Assembly: GCF_009827495.1 (NCBI RefSeq)
Contig: NZ_WTZA01000001.1
Coordinates: forward strand, 744,001-808,000
DNA length: 64,000 nt
Origin: Tsuneonella aeria
GTDB taxonomy: Bacteria; Pseudomonadota; Alphaproteobacteria; Sphingomonadales; Sphingomonadaceae
Reading direction: 5' to 3'
Made by a program: the position numbers and the translations under genes. Positions 48,156 to 56,882 of the stretch are shown one piece after another. The notes beneath the pieces were generated by a model that saw nothing but the letters and a program-made list of their open reading frames with translations, did no database searches and was not told the DNA's origin. The stretch's first letter is position 1, and the number at the start of each line of letters is the position of its first letter.

Positions 48156-48629
48156 ATGAACGCCGGCTTCACGATGGACGACATCGACCGCGAAATTGTG
48201 GCGCACTTGCGTCGCAATGGTCGCGCCACCAACCAGCAGATCGCGGACATCCTCGGTCTCACTGCGGCGACGGTCTCCTCCCGCATCCGCCGGATGGAAG
48301 AAGCCGACGCCCTGCGCGTGGTGGCCGTATCGGACTTTTCGGCACATGGTTACAACGTGCTGCTGGAAGTCGCCATCGAAGTCGAAGGCCGCGCGGCAAG
48401 CGAAGTGGCCGAAGAACTCGCCGCCCTGCCCGAAGTGTTCGCAGCACACCTCGTGACGGGGCGCTATGACATCGACGTGCTCGTGGCGCTCCACGATTTT
48501 GACGGACTGTCGGACCTGATGCTCAACAAGCTGGCCAAGATCCGCGGCATTCGCTCGCTGGTCCCGGCAATCGCTATCGACGTCGTCAAATATGAATTCG
48601 ACGTCGCCCCGATCGAGGCGCGAAGCTAG
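48156..48629 (+). CDS. Lrp/AsnC-family regulator 1
   Basis: A 157-residue regulator. The N-terminal HTH is I-D-R-E-I-V-A-H-L-R-R-N-G-R-A, then Q-Q-I-A-D-I-L-G-L-T-A-A-T-V-S-S-R-I-R-R. The C-terminal RAM domain contains V-T-G-R-Y-D-I-D-V-L-V. Two starts are possible: 48156, or 48174, which begins M-D-D-I-D as many family members do; neither has a clear ribosome site. It is coupled to a second Lrp/AsnC gene by a one-base overlap. It is a candidate binder of the operator at 45873. Confidence 0.9.
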   Translation: MNAGFTMDDIDREIVAHLRRNGRATNQQIADILGLTAATVSSRIRRMEEADALRVVAVSDFSAHGYNVLLEVAIEVEGRAASEVAEELAALPEVFAAHLVTGRYDIDVLVALHDFDGLSDLMLNKLAKIRGIRSLVPAIAIDVVKYEFDVAPIEARS

Positions 48630-49120
48630 TGCCGACCCCCTCCCTGGACGATTTCGATCGTCAGCTCATCGAAGTGCTGGCGCGCGATGCGCGGGTGTCC
48701 AATCGCAAGATTGCGGCCGACCTCGGCGTCACCGAAGGCACGGTGCGCGGGCGCATCCGGCGGCTTCAGCAGGACAAGCTCATCGCCTTCACCGCGCTGA
48801 CCGGGCTCGGCACCCAGGGCGAAACCAAGTTGGCGTTCATCGCGATCAATGCGGAAGTCGATCAGGTGAGAGCCATTGCGGAGCGTATCGCGACGATACC
48901 GCGGGTCACCGGCGTTCTGGTCACCATGGGTCGGTCGAACATCATCGCGATCTGCCTGTTCGAGCAACTCGAGGAACTGGTAGCGGTCGCCTCGGACCAG
49001 ATCCTGGCGATGCCCGGGGTCCACCATGTCGAGACCTCGATCGCGGTCAAGACGTTCAAGTACAACGCAAGGGTCGTAAAGATCACCGGCACATCCGATA
49101 TCGCCGAAAACGACGATTAG
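48629..49120 (+). CDS. Lrp/AsnC-family regulator 2
   Basis: A 163-residue paralogue of the preceding gene. The HTH is D-R-Q-L-I-E-V-L-A-R-D-A-R, then R-K-I-A-A-D-L-G-V-T-E-G-T-V-R-G-R-I-R-R. The RAM domain has V-L-V-T-M-G-R-S-N-I-I. GTG start at 48629 shares one base with the upstream TAG stop. Two tandem family members in one transcript may form hetero-oligomers or answer to two ligands. Confidence 0.9.
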   Translation: MPTPSLDDFDRQLIEVLARDARVSNRKIAADLGVTEGTVRGRIRRLQQDKLIAFTALTGLGTQGETKLAFIAINAEVDQVRAIAERIATIPRVTGVLVTMGRSNIIAICLFEQLEELVAVASDQILAMPGVHHVETSIAVKTFKYNARVVKITGTSDIAENDD

Positions 49121-49236
49121 GCCCGCGCACCAGCGGTCCCGCACTGCGATGCCCCGGGGGAAGCCGGGGCCGGATTGCCCGCCCCAATCTATCAAACCCG
49201 TCATCCGGATTTTCGGGACGCCGCCACGTCGTCAGC

Positions 49237-49275
49237 CGCATTCACCCGCCGCAACTGGTGCAGAGGGTGAATGCG
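49237..49275. repeat. stem-loop between convergent genes
   Basis: CGCATTCACCC (49237-49247) and GGGTGAATGCG (49265-49275) form a perfect 11-bp stem with a 17-nt loop. It lies between the Lrp gene stop (49120) and the Rieske gene stop (49301). A shorter GC hairpin (GCCCCGG/CCGGGGC, 49151-49170) precedes it. Neither has a T-run, so a two-way terminator is possible but not certain. Confidence 0.5.
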
Positions 49276-49300
49276 TACAGAAAACTCCGAAACTTCGCCG

Positions 49301-50362
49301 TCAGGCCGCGTCTGGCCAGGGCGAATTACGGGTGCCGCTCGTTTCGATTTCGCCGTTGACCCGGGCCTGGAACTCTGCGGCACGGGCCCGGGGATTGTAG
49401 AACTGGCGATACCAGATGCGCACCTTGTGGAACGGCCCGTCACCCTTCACCATCAACGGGTTGATACAGGCGCGCTTGTTGCCCCAGATCTCGAAGTCCT
49501 GGGAGAACGCGGCAAGACTGGCCGCCTGATAACCGCGGGCCATCTCAACGTCCGGCGTTTTGACCAGCAGCGCGTGCCATACGTAGATCACACCATCGTC
49601 CACCGGCGTGTGGCAGATCAGCATGAGCGAGGGATACTCGCCGAGCATGGTGGACTGCAGGATGCCCGGCCCCGTGTACCAGGTATCATTGATCATCATG
49701 CCGTCGCCGTCGCTGATCAGCGTCTTGTGCCCGGCCACGAGGTACTGGCGGACGACATGATCGTCGAACCGGTTGACGAAACGCTCCATGTCGATCGATC
49801 CATGGACCGGCGTCAGGTGCGCCTTGTCGGTCATGTTGTCGATGACTTCCTGGGGATGACAGGCCAGGGTGCCGAGATCGTCCACCTCCCACTGGACCCA
49901 TTCGGGATTGTCCCAGTCTTCGAACGCCGGCACGTCATAGTCCGGCGCGCCGCCTTCCGCGTCGTGCCACAGCCAGATGATCCCGGCGCGTTCCTTCACC
50001 GGCCATGTCTTTACACAGGCGGCCTTGGGAATTGCGGCGGGTGAATAGGGAATGTCATCGCACTGGCCCGTCGCACCGTCGAAGCGCCAGGCGTGGTAGG
50101 GGCAACGGATACCCTCCCCGTCGATATGCTCCCGGTCCTGCACCACATACGATGTGGAGTTCTTGCCAAGGTGAGTGCCCATGTGCGGGCAATAGGCAGC
50201 GACCGCATAGACCTTGCCGCTCTTGCCGCGGTAGATCACCATGTCTTCGCCAAAATAACGCGCGTTGAAGGGCGTGTCCTGCACCTTCGTGGCATCGGCG
50301 ACCATGAACCATCCACGCGGAAACGTGAATTCGCCCAATCCGTATTCGGCAGTCGTGCCCAT
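49301..50362 (-). CDS. kshA: Rieske oxygenase, 3-ketosteroid 9-alpha-hydroxylase oxygenase-like
   Basis: A 353-residue Rieske oxygenase. The cluster motif is C-P-H-M-G-T-H-L-G...C-P-Y-H-A-W, with the long insertion between its halves that KshA-type proteins have. The iron site is N-M-T-D-K-A-H-L-T-P-V-H (D-x2-H-x4-H). KshA hydroxylates C9 of the KstD product so that ring B opens. It is a single gene with its own upstream operator (site E). The KshB reductase is not in the window. Other ring or side-chain oxygenases of the same subfamily remain possible. Confidence 0.83.
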   Translation of the reverse strand: MGTTAEYGLGEFTFPRGWFMVADATKVQDTPFNARYFGEDMVIYRGKSGKVYAVAAYCPHMGTHLGKNSTSYVVQDREHIDGEGIRCPYHAWRFDGATGQCDDIPYSPAAIPKAACVKTWPVKERAGIIWLWHDAEGGAPDYDVPAFEDWDNPEWVQWEVDDLGTLACHPQEVIDNMTDKAHLTPVHGSIDMERFVNRFDDHVVRQYLVAGHKTLISDGDGMMINDTWYTGPGILQSTMLGEYPSLMLICHTPVDDGVIYVWHALLVKTPDVEMARGYQAASLAAFSQDFEIWGNKRACINPLMVKGDGPFHKVRIWYRQFYNPRARAAEFQARVNGEIETSGTRNSPWPDAA

Positions 50363-50461
50363 TTTGCGACGCTCCTCTTCCTCAAGGTCAAGCTAGTGAC
50401 GTTCGCGAAGATTGTCCAGCCTGCAGCCGCGTTCCTCGCCCGATTGACGTTCTTTGGCCCA

Positions 50462-50497
50462 GTTTGCGTAACTGCATGGCCTAGCGGTTACGCAAAC
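50462..50497. promoter_or_regulatory. operator candidate, site E of CGTAN-N16-NTACG (11-bp arms)
   Basis: GTTTGCGTAAC (50462-50472) and GTTACGCAAAC (50487-50497) are perfect 11-bp inverted repeats around a 14-nt centre. The core is CGTAA-N16-TTACG. It lies 100 nt upstream of the kshA-like start, with the TonB receptor gene ending on the far side, so it should act on the oxygenase gene alone. Confidence 0.72.
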
Positions 50498-50529
50498 AAT
50501 AATCAGACCCGACTCCGCCCCTAAGAAGT

Positions 50530-50560
50530 GGGGGCGCGCACCGCACTGGTACGCGCCCCC
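50530..50560 (-). terminator. hairpin downstream of TonB receptor gene
   Basis: GGGGGCGCG (50530-50538) and CGCGCCCCC (50552-50560) make a perfect 9-bp GC stem with a 13-nt loop, 25 nt after the stop of the TonB gene at 50586. On the minus strand it is followed by ACTTCTTA, a poor U-tract. It is probably a weak terminator that separates the receptor from the kshA-like gene. Confidence 0.5.
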
Positions 50561-50585
50561 GTGCTCGATCGGCCTTCCGAGAAGG

Positions 50586-53201
50586 TCAGAACGTCAGTTC
50601 GGCGGTCACACCGTAAGTGCGGGGCTCACCATAGATCGTCGTGCCCATTCCCAATTGACCGAAATCAACTGCACGGCTGACATATTCCTTGTCCGTGAGA
50701 TTCTTCCCCCACAGGATCAGGCTCAACCCGTTATCCGAATTGCCGAAGCCGATCCCGTCGAGCTTGATCTGGGCGTCGAACAGGCTGTGCGCTTCAGACG
50801 AGGTCGCTTCCTGAAACGGTGCGGTCAGCGGGTTGTTGAACTGAACCTGGCTGGAAACGTAGCTCCACCCAGCGCGGGCGGTAAGCCGCATGTCGCTGTT
50901 GCCGACAGGTGCGGAATACGTCAGGCCCGCGTTGGCCGTGTAGTTCGGCGAATAACCGGGGACGATCACGTCACCGATATTGCGAATCGTTCCGGTGATG
51001 TCGGCGCCCGGAAACTCCTTCACGTCCTTGTGCACATAACCCAGTGATCCGTCGGCAGTGAACGCATCGGTGATCGCCAGTCGGCCTTCGATCTCGAAGC
51101 CCTTGTAGACGGTCTTCCCCGCGTTCACGACTTGCGTGCCGAAGCTGCCGCCACCCACGATGGGGATGGGAATGGTCGCCTGCTGGTCGTTGTAGACATT
51201 GTAGAAGGCGGCGGCGTTCAAGCGAAGACGGTTGAAGAATTCTGTCTTGGCGCCAATTTCGAACGAGTCGATCTTTTCCGAATTAAACGGAATGAGGCCG
51301 ACCGCCTCGTTCACATTCGGGGTCGCCGGGTTGTCCAGCTGCGTCGACTGCCGCAGATTGAACCCGCCCGAGCGATAACCGCGCGCGACCCGGGCATAGA
51401 GATTGATGTCCTCGGCAGCGCGGTAGTCCAGCGTGACGTGACCCGTCGGTTCGCTGAAGCTCACGCTGCCCGTGTTGAGCGCGATCTCCGCCGGGTTGGT
51501 GTACGGCGTCAGCCCGTTCTGGAACCGGTCGACCCACTTCTTGTCCCATGTATAGCGAAGGCCGGCGGTAATGCCGAACGGCGCATCAGGCCCGCCGGGG
51601 CGCCACGTGGCCTGCCCGTACACGGCGATGCTGCGCCCCGACACATCGTAACCCAGGGTCGATGTCTGCGGCAGGGCGCGATACCGGGCCGGGTTCGCAG
51701 CGCGGAAGGCCGCCCCAAGCGGTCCGAACGAGGCATCGGTAAACACGGCCTGGTTGGTATCGAGCACGAACAGGAAGTTCTGCCGGTTCAGCTCGTACCC
51801 GCTTTCCTTGAAATAGAACGCGCCCAGCACCCACTCGAACGCCCCGCCAGACTGGGAGATGATCTCCACTTCCTGGCTGAACTGGCGCTGCCGCCGATTG
51901 TTTTCCGCCTGGAACAGCGGATTGGTGGTGGTCGGCACAGGCGTCGCCGCAATGAACGGCGCAAACGCTGCCTGTGCGGGGGGCAGGACGAATGCGATCA
52001 GGTTGGCGGGCATGCCGTTGAACAGCGAAGCCTGGCTGAACAGCGGGCCGCGAATTCCCCCGAGACCGTCGAGGTCGCTGCCGCGAATCTTGTTGTTCCA
52101 CCAACGGAATGCCGTGGTGGAGCGGACCGTGAAGGGATCGAAGCCAAGCTCGACACGGGTCATGTTGCCATAGAGCTTGTCGGTCGAAACGCCGGCCTGA
52201 TCGAGACAGATCTTGTCGAGCCGCTCGCGGCTGACCGAATCGAGCGGCGCGCCGCACTGGGGCTGCAGGGGCGTGGCCGTGCCTAGGAAAGCGCGCAGAT
52301 TGGCCGGCTGCACTTGAGCGAACTGGAATCCGTCAATGGTCACGTTGGGCCGGAAGGTGCCGTCGCCGACCTCGGCAAGCTGGTTCGCAAACGTAACACC
52401 TTCGATCACCGTGTAGTCGAACGTGTTCGTGAAGCTCACGATGCCGCGGTCGACCTGGGTCGCCCAGCGGAAGCTGTCGACATTGATGCCGCCCGGGTCC
52501 CGGCTGTCATCGGGTTCGAGGATGTTGTCGACCACCCCGTCACGCTCCCGATGGAGGTAGCCGAAGCTCATCTTGACGCCGCTGTCGCCCCACAGGCCAG
52601 TGTCCACCAGCGCGCGGACGTTCCAGGCATTGTAGTTCCCGTATCCCGCGCGCAGCTTCACGCGTGTCTCGTCCTCGGGAAGCCGGGTGATGAAGTTGAT
52701 CGCGCCGCCGGTCGTGTTGCGGCCGAACAGGGTGCCCTGCGGCCCGCGCAGCACTTCGACGCGCTCGATGTCGGCTACTTCGAAAGTCGAGGCCGAGGAC
52801 CGCGCGAGATAGACCCCGTCGAGATAGACGCCGATCGGGCTGTCATAGCCCTGAGTCTCGTCAGCCGCCGTGGGAATGCCGCGAATCGTGATGACCGAGG
52901 CGGTGGCGTTGGTCGTTGCGCCGCTGACGACCACGTTGGGCACGACTGCCGACAGATCCTTCGCCTCGGTCAGGCCGCGGAGTTCGAGGTCCGCAGCCTG
53001 GACCGCGGAGATCGCGATGGGCACTTCCTGGAGATTTTCGGTTCGCTTATCCGCGGTGACGACAATTTCGTTCAGCCCGCCGGCGTTACCCTGTTCGGTC
53101 TCGTCTGCCGCATCCTGCGCGGCAGCCACCGCAGGGCAGACCAGCGCGGCAATGCTGGCACTGGCGAAAAGCGACGCAATGGGTGCGCGAAAGCGATTCA
53201 T
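50586..53201 (-). CDS. TonB-dependent outer-membrane receptor
   Basis: An 871-residue receptor starting M-N-R-F-R-A-P-I-A-S-L-F, with a signal peptide ending V-A-A-A-Q. Next come the TonB-box region E-I-V-V-T-A-D-K-R, the plug motif R-G-P-Q-G-T-L-F-G-R-N-T-T-G-G-A, and a barrel ending A-E-L-T-F. GGGGAGGA lies just before ATG 53201; an upstream ATG is open but lacks a site. It is divergent from hsaG/hsaF, with operator site F between. It is the third and largest receptor of the window and shares the sphingomonad aromatic/steroid receptor form of the others. Confidence 0.93.
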   Translation of the reverse strand: MNRFRAPIASLFASASIAALVCPAVAAAQDAADETEQGNAGGLNEIVVTADKRTENLQEVPIAISAVQAADLELRGLTEAKDLSAVVPNVVVSGATTNATASVITIRGIPTAADETQGYDSPIGVYLDGVYLARSSASTFEVADIERVEVLRGPQGTLFGRNTTGGAINFITRLPEDETRVKLRAGYGNYNAWNVRALVDTGLWGDSGVKMSFGYLHRERDGVVDNILEPDDSRDPGGINVDSFRWATQVDRGIVSFTNTFDYTVIEGVTFANQLAEVGDGTFRPNVTIDGFQFAQVQPANLRAFLGTATPLQPQCGAPLDSVSRERLDKICLDQAGVSTDKLYGNMTRVELGFDPFTVRSTTAFRWWNNKIRGSDLDGLGGIRGPLFSQASLFNGMPANLIAFVLPPAQAAFAPFIAATPVPTTTNPLFQAENNRRQRQFSQEVEIISQSGGAFEWVLGAFYFKESGYELNRQNFLFVLDTNQAVFTDASFGPLGAAFRAANPARYRALPQTSTLGYDVSGRSIAVYGQATWRPGGPDAPFGITAGLRYTWDKKWVDRFQNGLTPYTNPAEIALNTGSVSFSEPTGHVTLDYRAAEDINLYARVARGYRSGGFNLRQSTQLDNPATPNVNEAVGLIPFNSEKIDSFEIGAKTEFFNRLRLNAAAFYNVYNDQQATIPIPIVGGGSFGTQVVNAGKTVYKGFEIEGRLAITDAFTADGSLGYVHKDVKEFPGADITGTIRNIGDVIVPGYSPNYTANAGLTYSAPVGNSDMRLTARAGWSYVSSQVQFNNPLTAPFQEATSSEAHSLFDAQIKLDGIGFGNSDNGLSLILWGKNLTDKEYVSRAVDFGQLGMGTTIYGEPRTYGVTAELTF

Positions 53202-53262
53202 GGACAATCCTCCCCGGGGCGCGATGAATCTCGCGCTCGCCAACCACGCAAATCCCACTTTT

Positions 53263-53288
53263 CGTCGATTATGTCAACTTCAACTACG
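53263..53288. promoter_or_regulatory. operator candidate, site F of CGTAN-N16-NTACG
   Basis: CGTCG (53263-53267) and CTACG (53284-53288) with a 16-nt spacer; the left half has one mismatch. The spacer contains TTGACA on the minus strand (53272-53277), a perfect -35 reading toward the TonB receptor, so a bound protein would cover it. It lies 61 nt from the receptor start and 122 nt from hsaG. Confidence 0.5.
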
Positions 53289-53410
53289 CAATTTGGGGAT
53301 ATAGCACTGCTTTGACCCACCTTTGCGAATTTATCATGGGTCCCAGGGCTGTTTTCGGCAGTGAGGTATGCTAGGCTGCGCGTCACGGAACGGCAGAAAG
53401 GGCTTCTCGC

Positions 53411-54355
53411 ATGACGCGCGTCAAGGCGGCGATCATCGGTTCAGGCAACATCGGGACGGACCTGATGATGAAGATGATCAAGTACCCGCAGAACATGGAA
53501 CTCGTGGCCGTGGTCGGCATCGATCCGGCGAGCGAAGGCCTCGCGATGGCGCGTGAACACGGCATCGCGACCACGCACGAGGGGATCGAGGGCCTGAAGA
53601 AGCTGCCGTTCTACAGCGAGATCGGCATCGCGTTCGATGCCACCAGCGCATACGCCCACAAGGTCCATGACGAGGCCCTGCGCGCAGACGGGATACAGGT
53701 GGTCGACCTGACCCCTGCGGCGATCGGACCGTTCACGGTGCCGCCGGTCAACATGGAGGCGCATCTGGACCAGCCCAACGTCAACATGGTCACGTGCGGC
53801 GGGCAGGCGACAATCCCGATGGTCGCCGCGGTGAGCCAGGTCGCCAATGTCCATTATGCGGAAATCGTCGCCTCGGTTTCCTCGCGGTCCGCCGGCCCGG
53901 GCACCCGCGCGAATATCGACGAGTTCACCCGAACCACCGCCCGCGCGATCGAGGATGTTGGGGGCGCGGCAAAGGGCAAGGCCATCATCATCCTGAACCC
54001 CGCCGAACCGCCCATGATCATGCGCGACACGGTGTTCACCCTGTCGGACGGCGCCGATGAGAGCGCCATTCGCGCCTCGGTCGAGGCAATGGTCGCCAAA
54101 GTGCAGAAATACGTGCCCGGCTACCGTCTGAAGCAGGACGTGCAGTTCGAACGGTTTGGCGACAACAACCCGCTGAAGATTCCCGGCCACGGCGAATTCA
54201 CCGGTGTGAAGACGATGATCCTGCTCGAGGTCGAGGGCGCCGGTGACTACCTGCCGAGCTATTCGGGCAACCTCGACATCATGACCGCAGCCGCGAAGGC
54301 GACGGGCGAACTGCTCGCAGAGCGCCGGATGGCCGCGCAGAAGGAGACCGTGTGA
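53411..54355 (+). CDS. hsaG: acylating acetaldehyde/propanal dehydrogenase
   Basis: A 314-residue enzyme of the MhpF/BphJ/HsaG family, which oxidises acetaldehyde or propanal to the acyl-CoA with NAD+ and CoA. The NAD loop I-G-S-G-N-I-G is at residues 9-15 and the catalytic Cys is in V-T-C-G-G-Q-A (Cys129). It is joined to the aldolase gene by TGATG, matching the two proteins' known channelling complex. In a steroid setting they would finish the 2-hydroxyhexadienoate fragment from rings A/B. The pair also serves other meta-cleavage pathways. Confidence 0.93.
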   Translation: MTRVKAAIIGSGNIGTDLMMKMIKYPQNMELVAVVGIDPASEGLAMAREHGIATTHEGIEGLKKLPFYSEIGIAFDATSAYAHKVHDEALRADGIQVVDLTPAAIGPFTVPPVNMEAHLDQPNVNMVTCGGQATIPMVAAVSQVANVHYAEIVASVSSRSAGPGTRANIDEFTRTTARAIEDVGGAAKGKAIIILNPAEPPMIMRDTVFTLSDGADESAIRASVEAMVAKVQKYVPGYRLKQDVQFERFGDNNPLKIPGHGEFTGVKTMILLEVEGAGDYLPSYSGNLDIMTAAAKATGELLAERRMAAQKETV

Positions 54356-55404
54356 TGACCGCGCAGCAAAGCGGATTCGACGTCGAAACCGGCGCGAAGC
54401 TCTACATCCAGGACGTCACCCTGCGCGACGGGATGCACGCCATCCGGCACATGTACGGTGTCGACCATGTGCGCCAGATCGCCGCGGTCCTCGACAAGGC
54501 GGGTGTCGACGCGATCGAGGTCGCGCATGGCGACGGCCTCAGCGGAGCGAGCTTCAACTACGGCTTCGGTGCACATACCGACTGGGAATGGCTCGAAGCG
54601 GTTGCCGAGGTGCTCGAGAAGAGTGTGCTGACGACGCTGATCCTGCCCGGCGTGGGCACCGTGGAGGAACTGCGGCGCGCATACGATCTCGGCGTGCGTT
54701 CGGTTCGGGTGGCGACTCACTGCACCGAAGCCGATGTCTCGAAACAGCACATCGGCATCGCGCGCGATCTGGGCATGGATGTCTCCGGCTTCCTGATGAT
54801 GAGCCACATGATCGAGCCCGATGCCCTCGCCCGGCAAGCGCTCCTAATGGAAAGCTATGGCGCCCAGTGCGTCTATGTCACCGACAGTGGCGGCGCGCTC
54901 GACATGGACGGCATCCGCACGCGGTTCGAGGCGTACGACCGCGTGCTCAAGCCCGAGACGCAGCGCGGGATGCACGCGCATCATAATCTCAGCCTGGGCG
55001 TGGCGAACTCGATCGTCGCCGCCCAATGCGGTGCGGTGCGGATCGACGCCAGTCTCGCCGGCATGGGCGCAGGCGCGGGAAACGCGCCGCTCGAGGTCTT
55101 CATAGCCGCCGCCGACCGCAAGGGTTGGAACCACGGCTGTGACGTCATGGCGTTGATGGACGCGGCCGAAGACCTCGTCCGGCCCCTTCAGGACCGCCCC
55201 GTGCGGGTCGACCGCGAGACGCTCGCGCTCGGCTATGCGGGCGTTTACTCCAGTTTCCTGCGCCACGCCGAGAAGGCGGCCGCCGACTACGGCCTCGATA
55301 CCCGCGCGATCCTCGTCGAGCTCGGTCGGCGCAAGATGGTGGGCGGACAGGAGGACATGATCGTCGACGTGGCGCTCGATATGCTCAAGGAACGCGCGGC
55401 CTAG
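54355..55404 (+). CDS. hsaF: 4-hydroxy-2-oxovalerate aldolase family enzyme
   Basis: A 349-residue aldolase of the MhpE/BphI/HsaF class, splitting 4-hydroxy-2-oxo acids to pyruvate and an aldehyde. The active-site T-L-R-D-G-M-H is at residues 22-28 and the metal His pair is in M-H-A-H-H-N near residue 205. The C-terminal helices form the channel to the dehydrogenase. ATG 54355 is preferred over GTG 54352 because it shares one base with the upstream stop. Its TAG stop lies in CTAG, which is also the stop of the convergent carboxylase gene. Confidence 0.93.
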   Translation: MTAQQSGFDVETGAKLYIQDVTLRDGMHAIRHMYGVDHVRQIAAVLDKAGVDAIEVAHGDGLSGASFNYGFGAHTDWEWLEAVAEVLEKSVLTTLILPGVGTVEELRRAYDLGVRSVRVATHCTEADVSKQHIGIARDLGMDVSGFLMMSHMIEPDALARQALLMESYGAQCVYVTDSGGALDMDGIRTRFEAYDRVLKPETQRGMHAHHNLSLGVANSIVAAQCGAVRIDASLAGMGAGAGNAPLEVFIAAADRKGWNHGCDVMALMDAAEDLVRPLQDRPVRVDRETLALGYAGVYSSFLRHAEKAAADYGLDTRAILVELGRRKMVGGQEDMIVDVALDMLKERAA

Positions 55405-56882
55405 GGCAGGATACCCCCCGGACGCGGAACGTATTCGCCACCGCGCTCGCTCGTCAGGGCGAGCGCGGCGAGGAGTTCGTTCCGCAAATCGCGCGGGTCG
55501 ATCACGGCATCGAACGCCAGCTTGCCGGCCATCGCACACGCACTGCCCGCCTGATCGGCTTCCGCCTTCGCCTTTTCCTCGGGCGAGAGCCGGGCGGCGT
55601 CGGCGCCTGCCCGGGCCGGCATGGCGCCGAGGGTCACTGCGGGAAAAGCCAGGCTGATCGTCTGTCCGTCGAACGGGTTCATGGCCATCAGCGAACTGCC
55701 GAAACCGAACGCTTTGCGTAACGTGACATGGACTTTGGGCACGCGAAGGCCGTGCTGGACCGCGAACATCCGTGCCGCGTGACGCAGCGCTGCGCTGCGT
55801 TCGGAAGCAGAACCGGGCATCACCCCGGGATTGTCGGTGAGGAAAACCACGGGCAGGTGGAACGCGTCTGCCAATGTCAGGAAACGCGCGGCCTTCTGTG
55901 CGGCGGCTGCATCCACCGCGCCCGCGCCTGACGCAGGATTGTTTGCGACGATCGCCACCGCCCGCCCGCCAAGGCGAACGAGAGCCGTGACGAGCGCGCC
56001 GCCCCACTCCGGCTGAATTTCGAGCAGGCTCCCCCGATCGGCGAAATCGCCGAGGAGCAGGCGCATGTCGAAAGGGCGACCGGGATCGGGATCAACCAGT
56101 TCGAGGATGCCCTCGAGCAATCGGGGGCCGTCGTCAGGCTCCGCCGCCGGTGGCGGCAGCCAGGCGTTCGACGGAAAATACCCAAGGTATCGGCGCGCCA
56201 GCCTGATGGCCGCGCCGTCGTCCGCCGCCCGGTTATGCGCGACGCCCGACGCCAGATGCACCGCCGGACCGCCAAGAGCCTCCTTGGTCACGGTCTCCCC
56301 GATGGCGGCTTTCACGATGGGCGGGCCTGCGACGAACATCGAGCCCTGCTCGCTCATCACCACGAAGTCCGACAAAGGTGCCGTCAGCGCCCCGTGGCCC
56401 GCAGACGCGCCGAGAACGAGGCAGACCATCGGGACCTTGCCGGACAGATCTGCGAGGCCCTGCAAATCGTTCGGGCGACGACCGGGATGGATATTGGTCA
56501 GCCTGTGCCCTGCGCCTTCCAGCATGAACACGAGCGGCACCCGTTCCTGCAGGGCAAGCTGGGTCAGCCGGTAGCGCTTGTCGGCGCCCACATCCCCGAT
56601 TGAACCGCCAAGCACGGTCACATCCTCGACCCCGCATAGCACCGGGCGGCCGTCGACTTTGCCGAAGCCTGCCAGCAGACCGTCAGCCGGCGTCCCTTCC
56701 TCGCCGGCGAATGCCCCGATCTCGGTCCATACGCCATCGTCGAAGAGAGCGGCCATCCGCGTCCGCGCATCGAGCTTCCCCGCGCCGCGGTGACGATCGA
56801 GGCGCTCCGTCCCGCCCATCTCGCGCGATGCCTGCTTGCGCCGCGCCAGCTCGGCCAGCAGCGGTTCCCAGCGTTCCTTCAT
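55401..56882 (-). CDS. acyl-CoA carboxylase carboxyltransferase subunit
   Basis: A 493-residue carboxyltransferase of the propionyl-/methylcrotonyl-/geranyl-CoA carboxylase beta family. It has [16 protein letters not shown] near the N-terminus, [11 protein letters not shown], and the second-domain G-A-G-A-V-D-A-A and F-G-F-G-S-S-L. It needs a biotin carboxylase/BCCP subunit, and no such gene is in the window. It is last in the long minus-strand operon and overlaps the OYE gene (ATGA). It may carboxylate a branched or cyclic acyl-CoA from HIP breakdown, or work in reverse; unknown. Confidence 0.88.
   Translation of the reverse strand: MKERWEPLLAELARRKQASREMGGTERLDRHRGAGKLDARTRMAALFDDGVWTEIGAFAGEEGTPADGLLAGFGKVDGRPVLCGVEDVTVLGGSIGDVGADKRYRLTQLALQERVPLVFMLEGAGHRLTNIHPGRRPNDLQGLADLSGKVPMVCLVLGASAGHGALTAPLSDFVVMSEQGSMFVAGPPIVKAAIGETVTKEALGGPAVHLASGVAHNRAADDGAAIRLARRYLGYFPSNAWLPPPAAEPDDGPRLLEGILELVDPDPGRPFDMRLLLGDFADRGSLLEIQPEWGGALVTALVRLGGRAVAIVANNPASGAGAVDAAAAQKAARFLTLADAFHLPVVFLTDNPGVMPGSASERSAALRHAARMFAVQHGLRVPKVHVTLRKAFGFGSSLMAMNPFDGQTISLAFPAVTLGAMPARAGADAARLSPEEKAKAEADQAGSACAMAGKLAFDAVIDPRDLRNELLAALALTSERGGEYVPRPGGILP

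Noticed and set aside
52314..53315. A plus-strand frame of 333 codons near the third TonB receptor start
   Set aside because: Antisense to the signal peptide and plug, no start signal and no motif.
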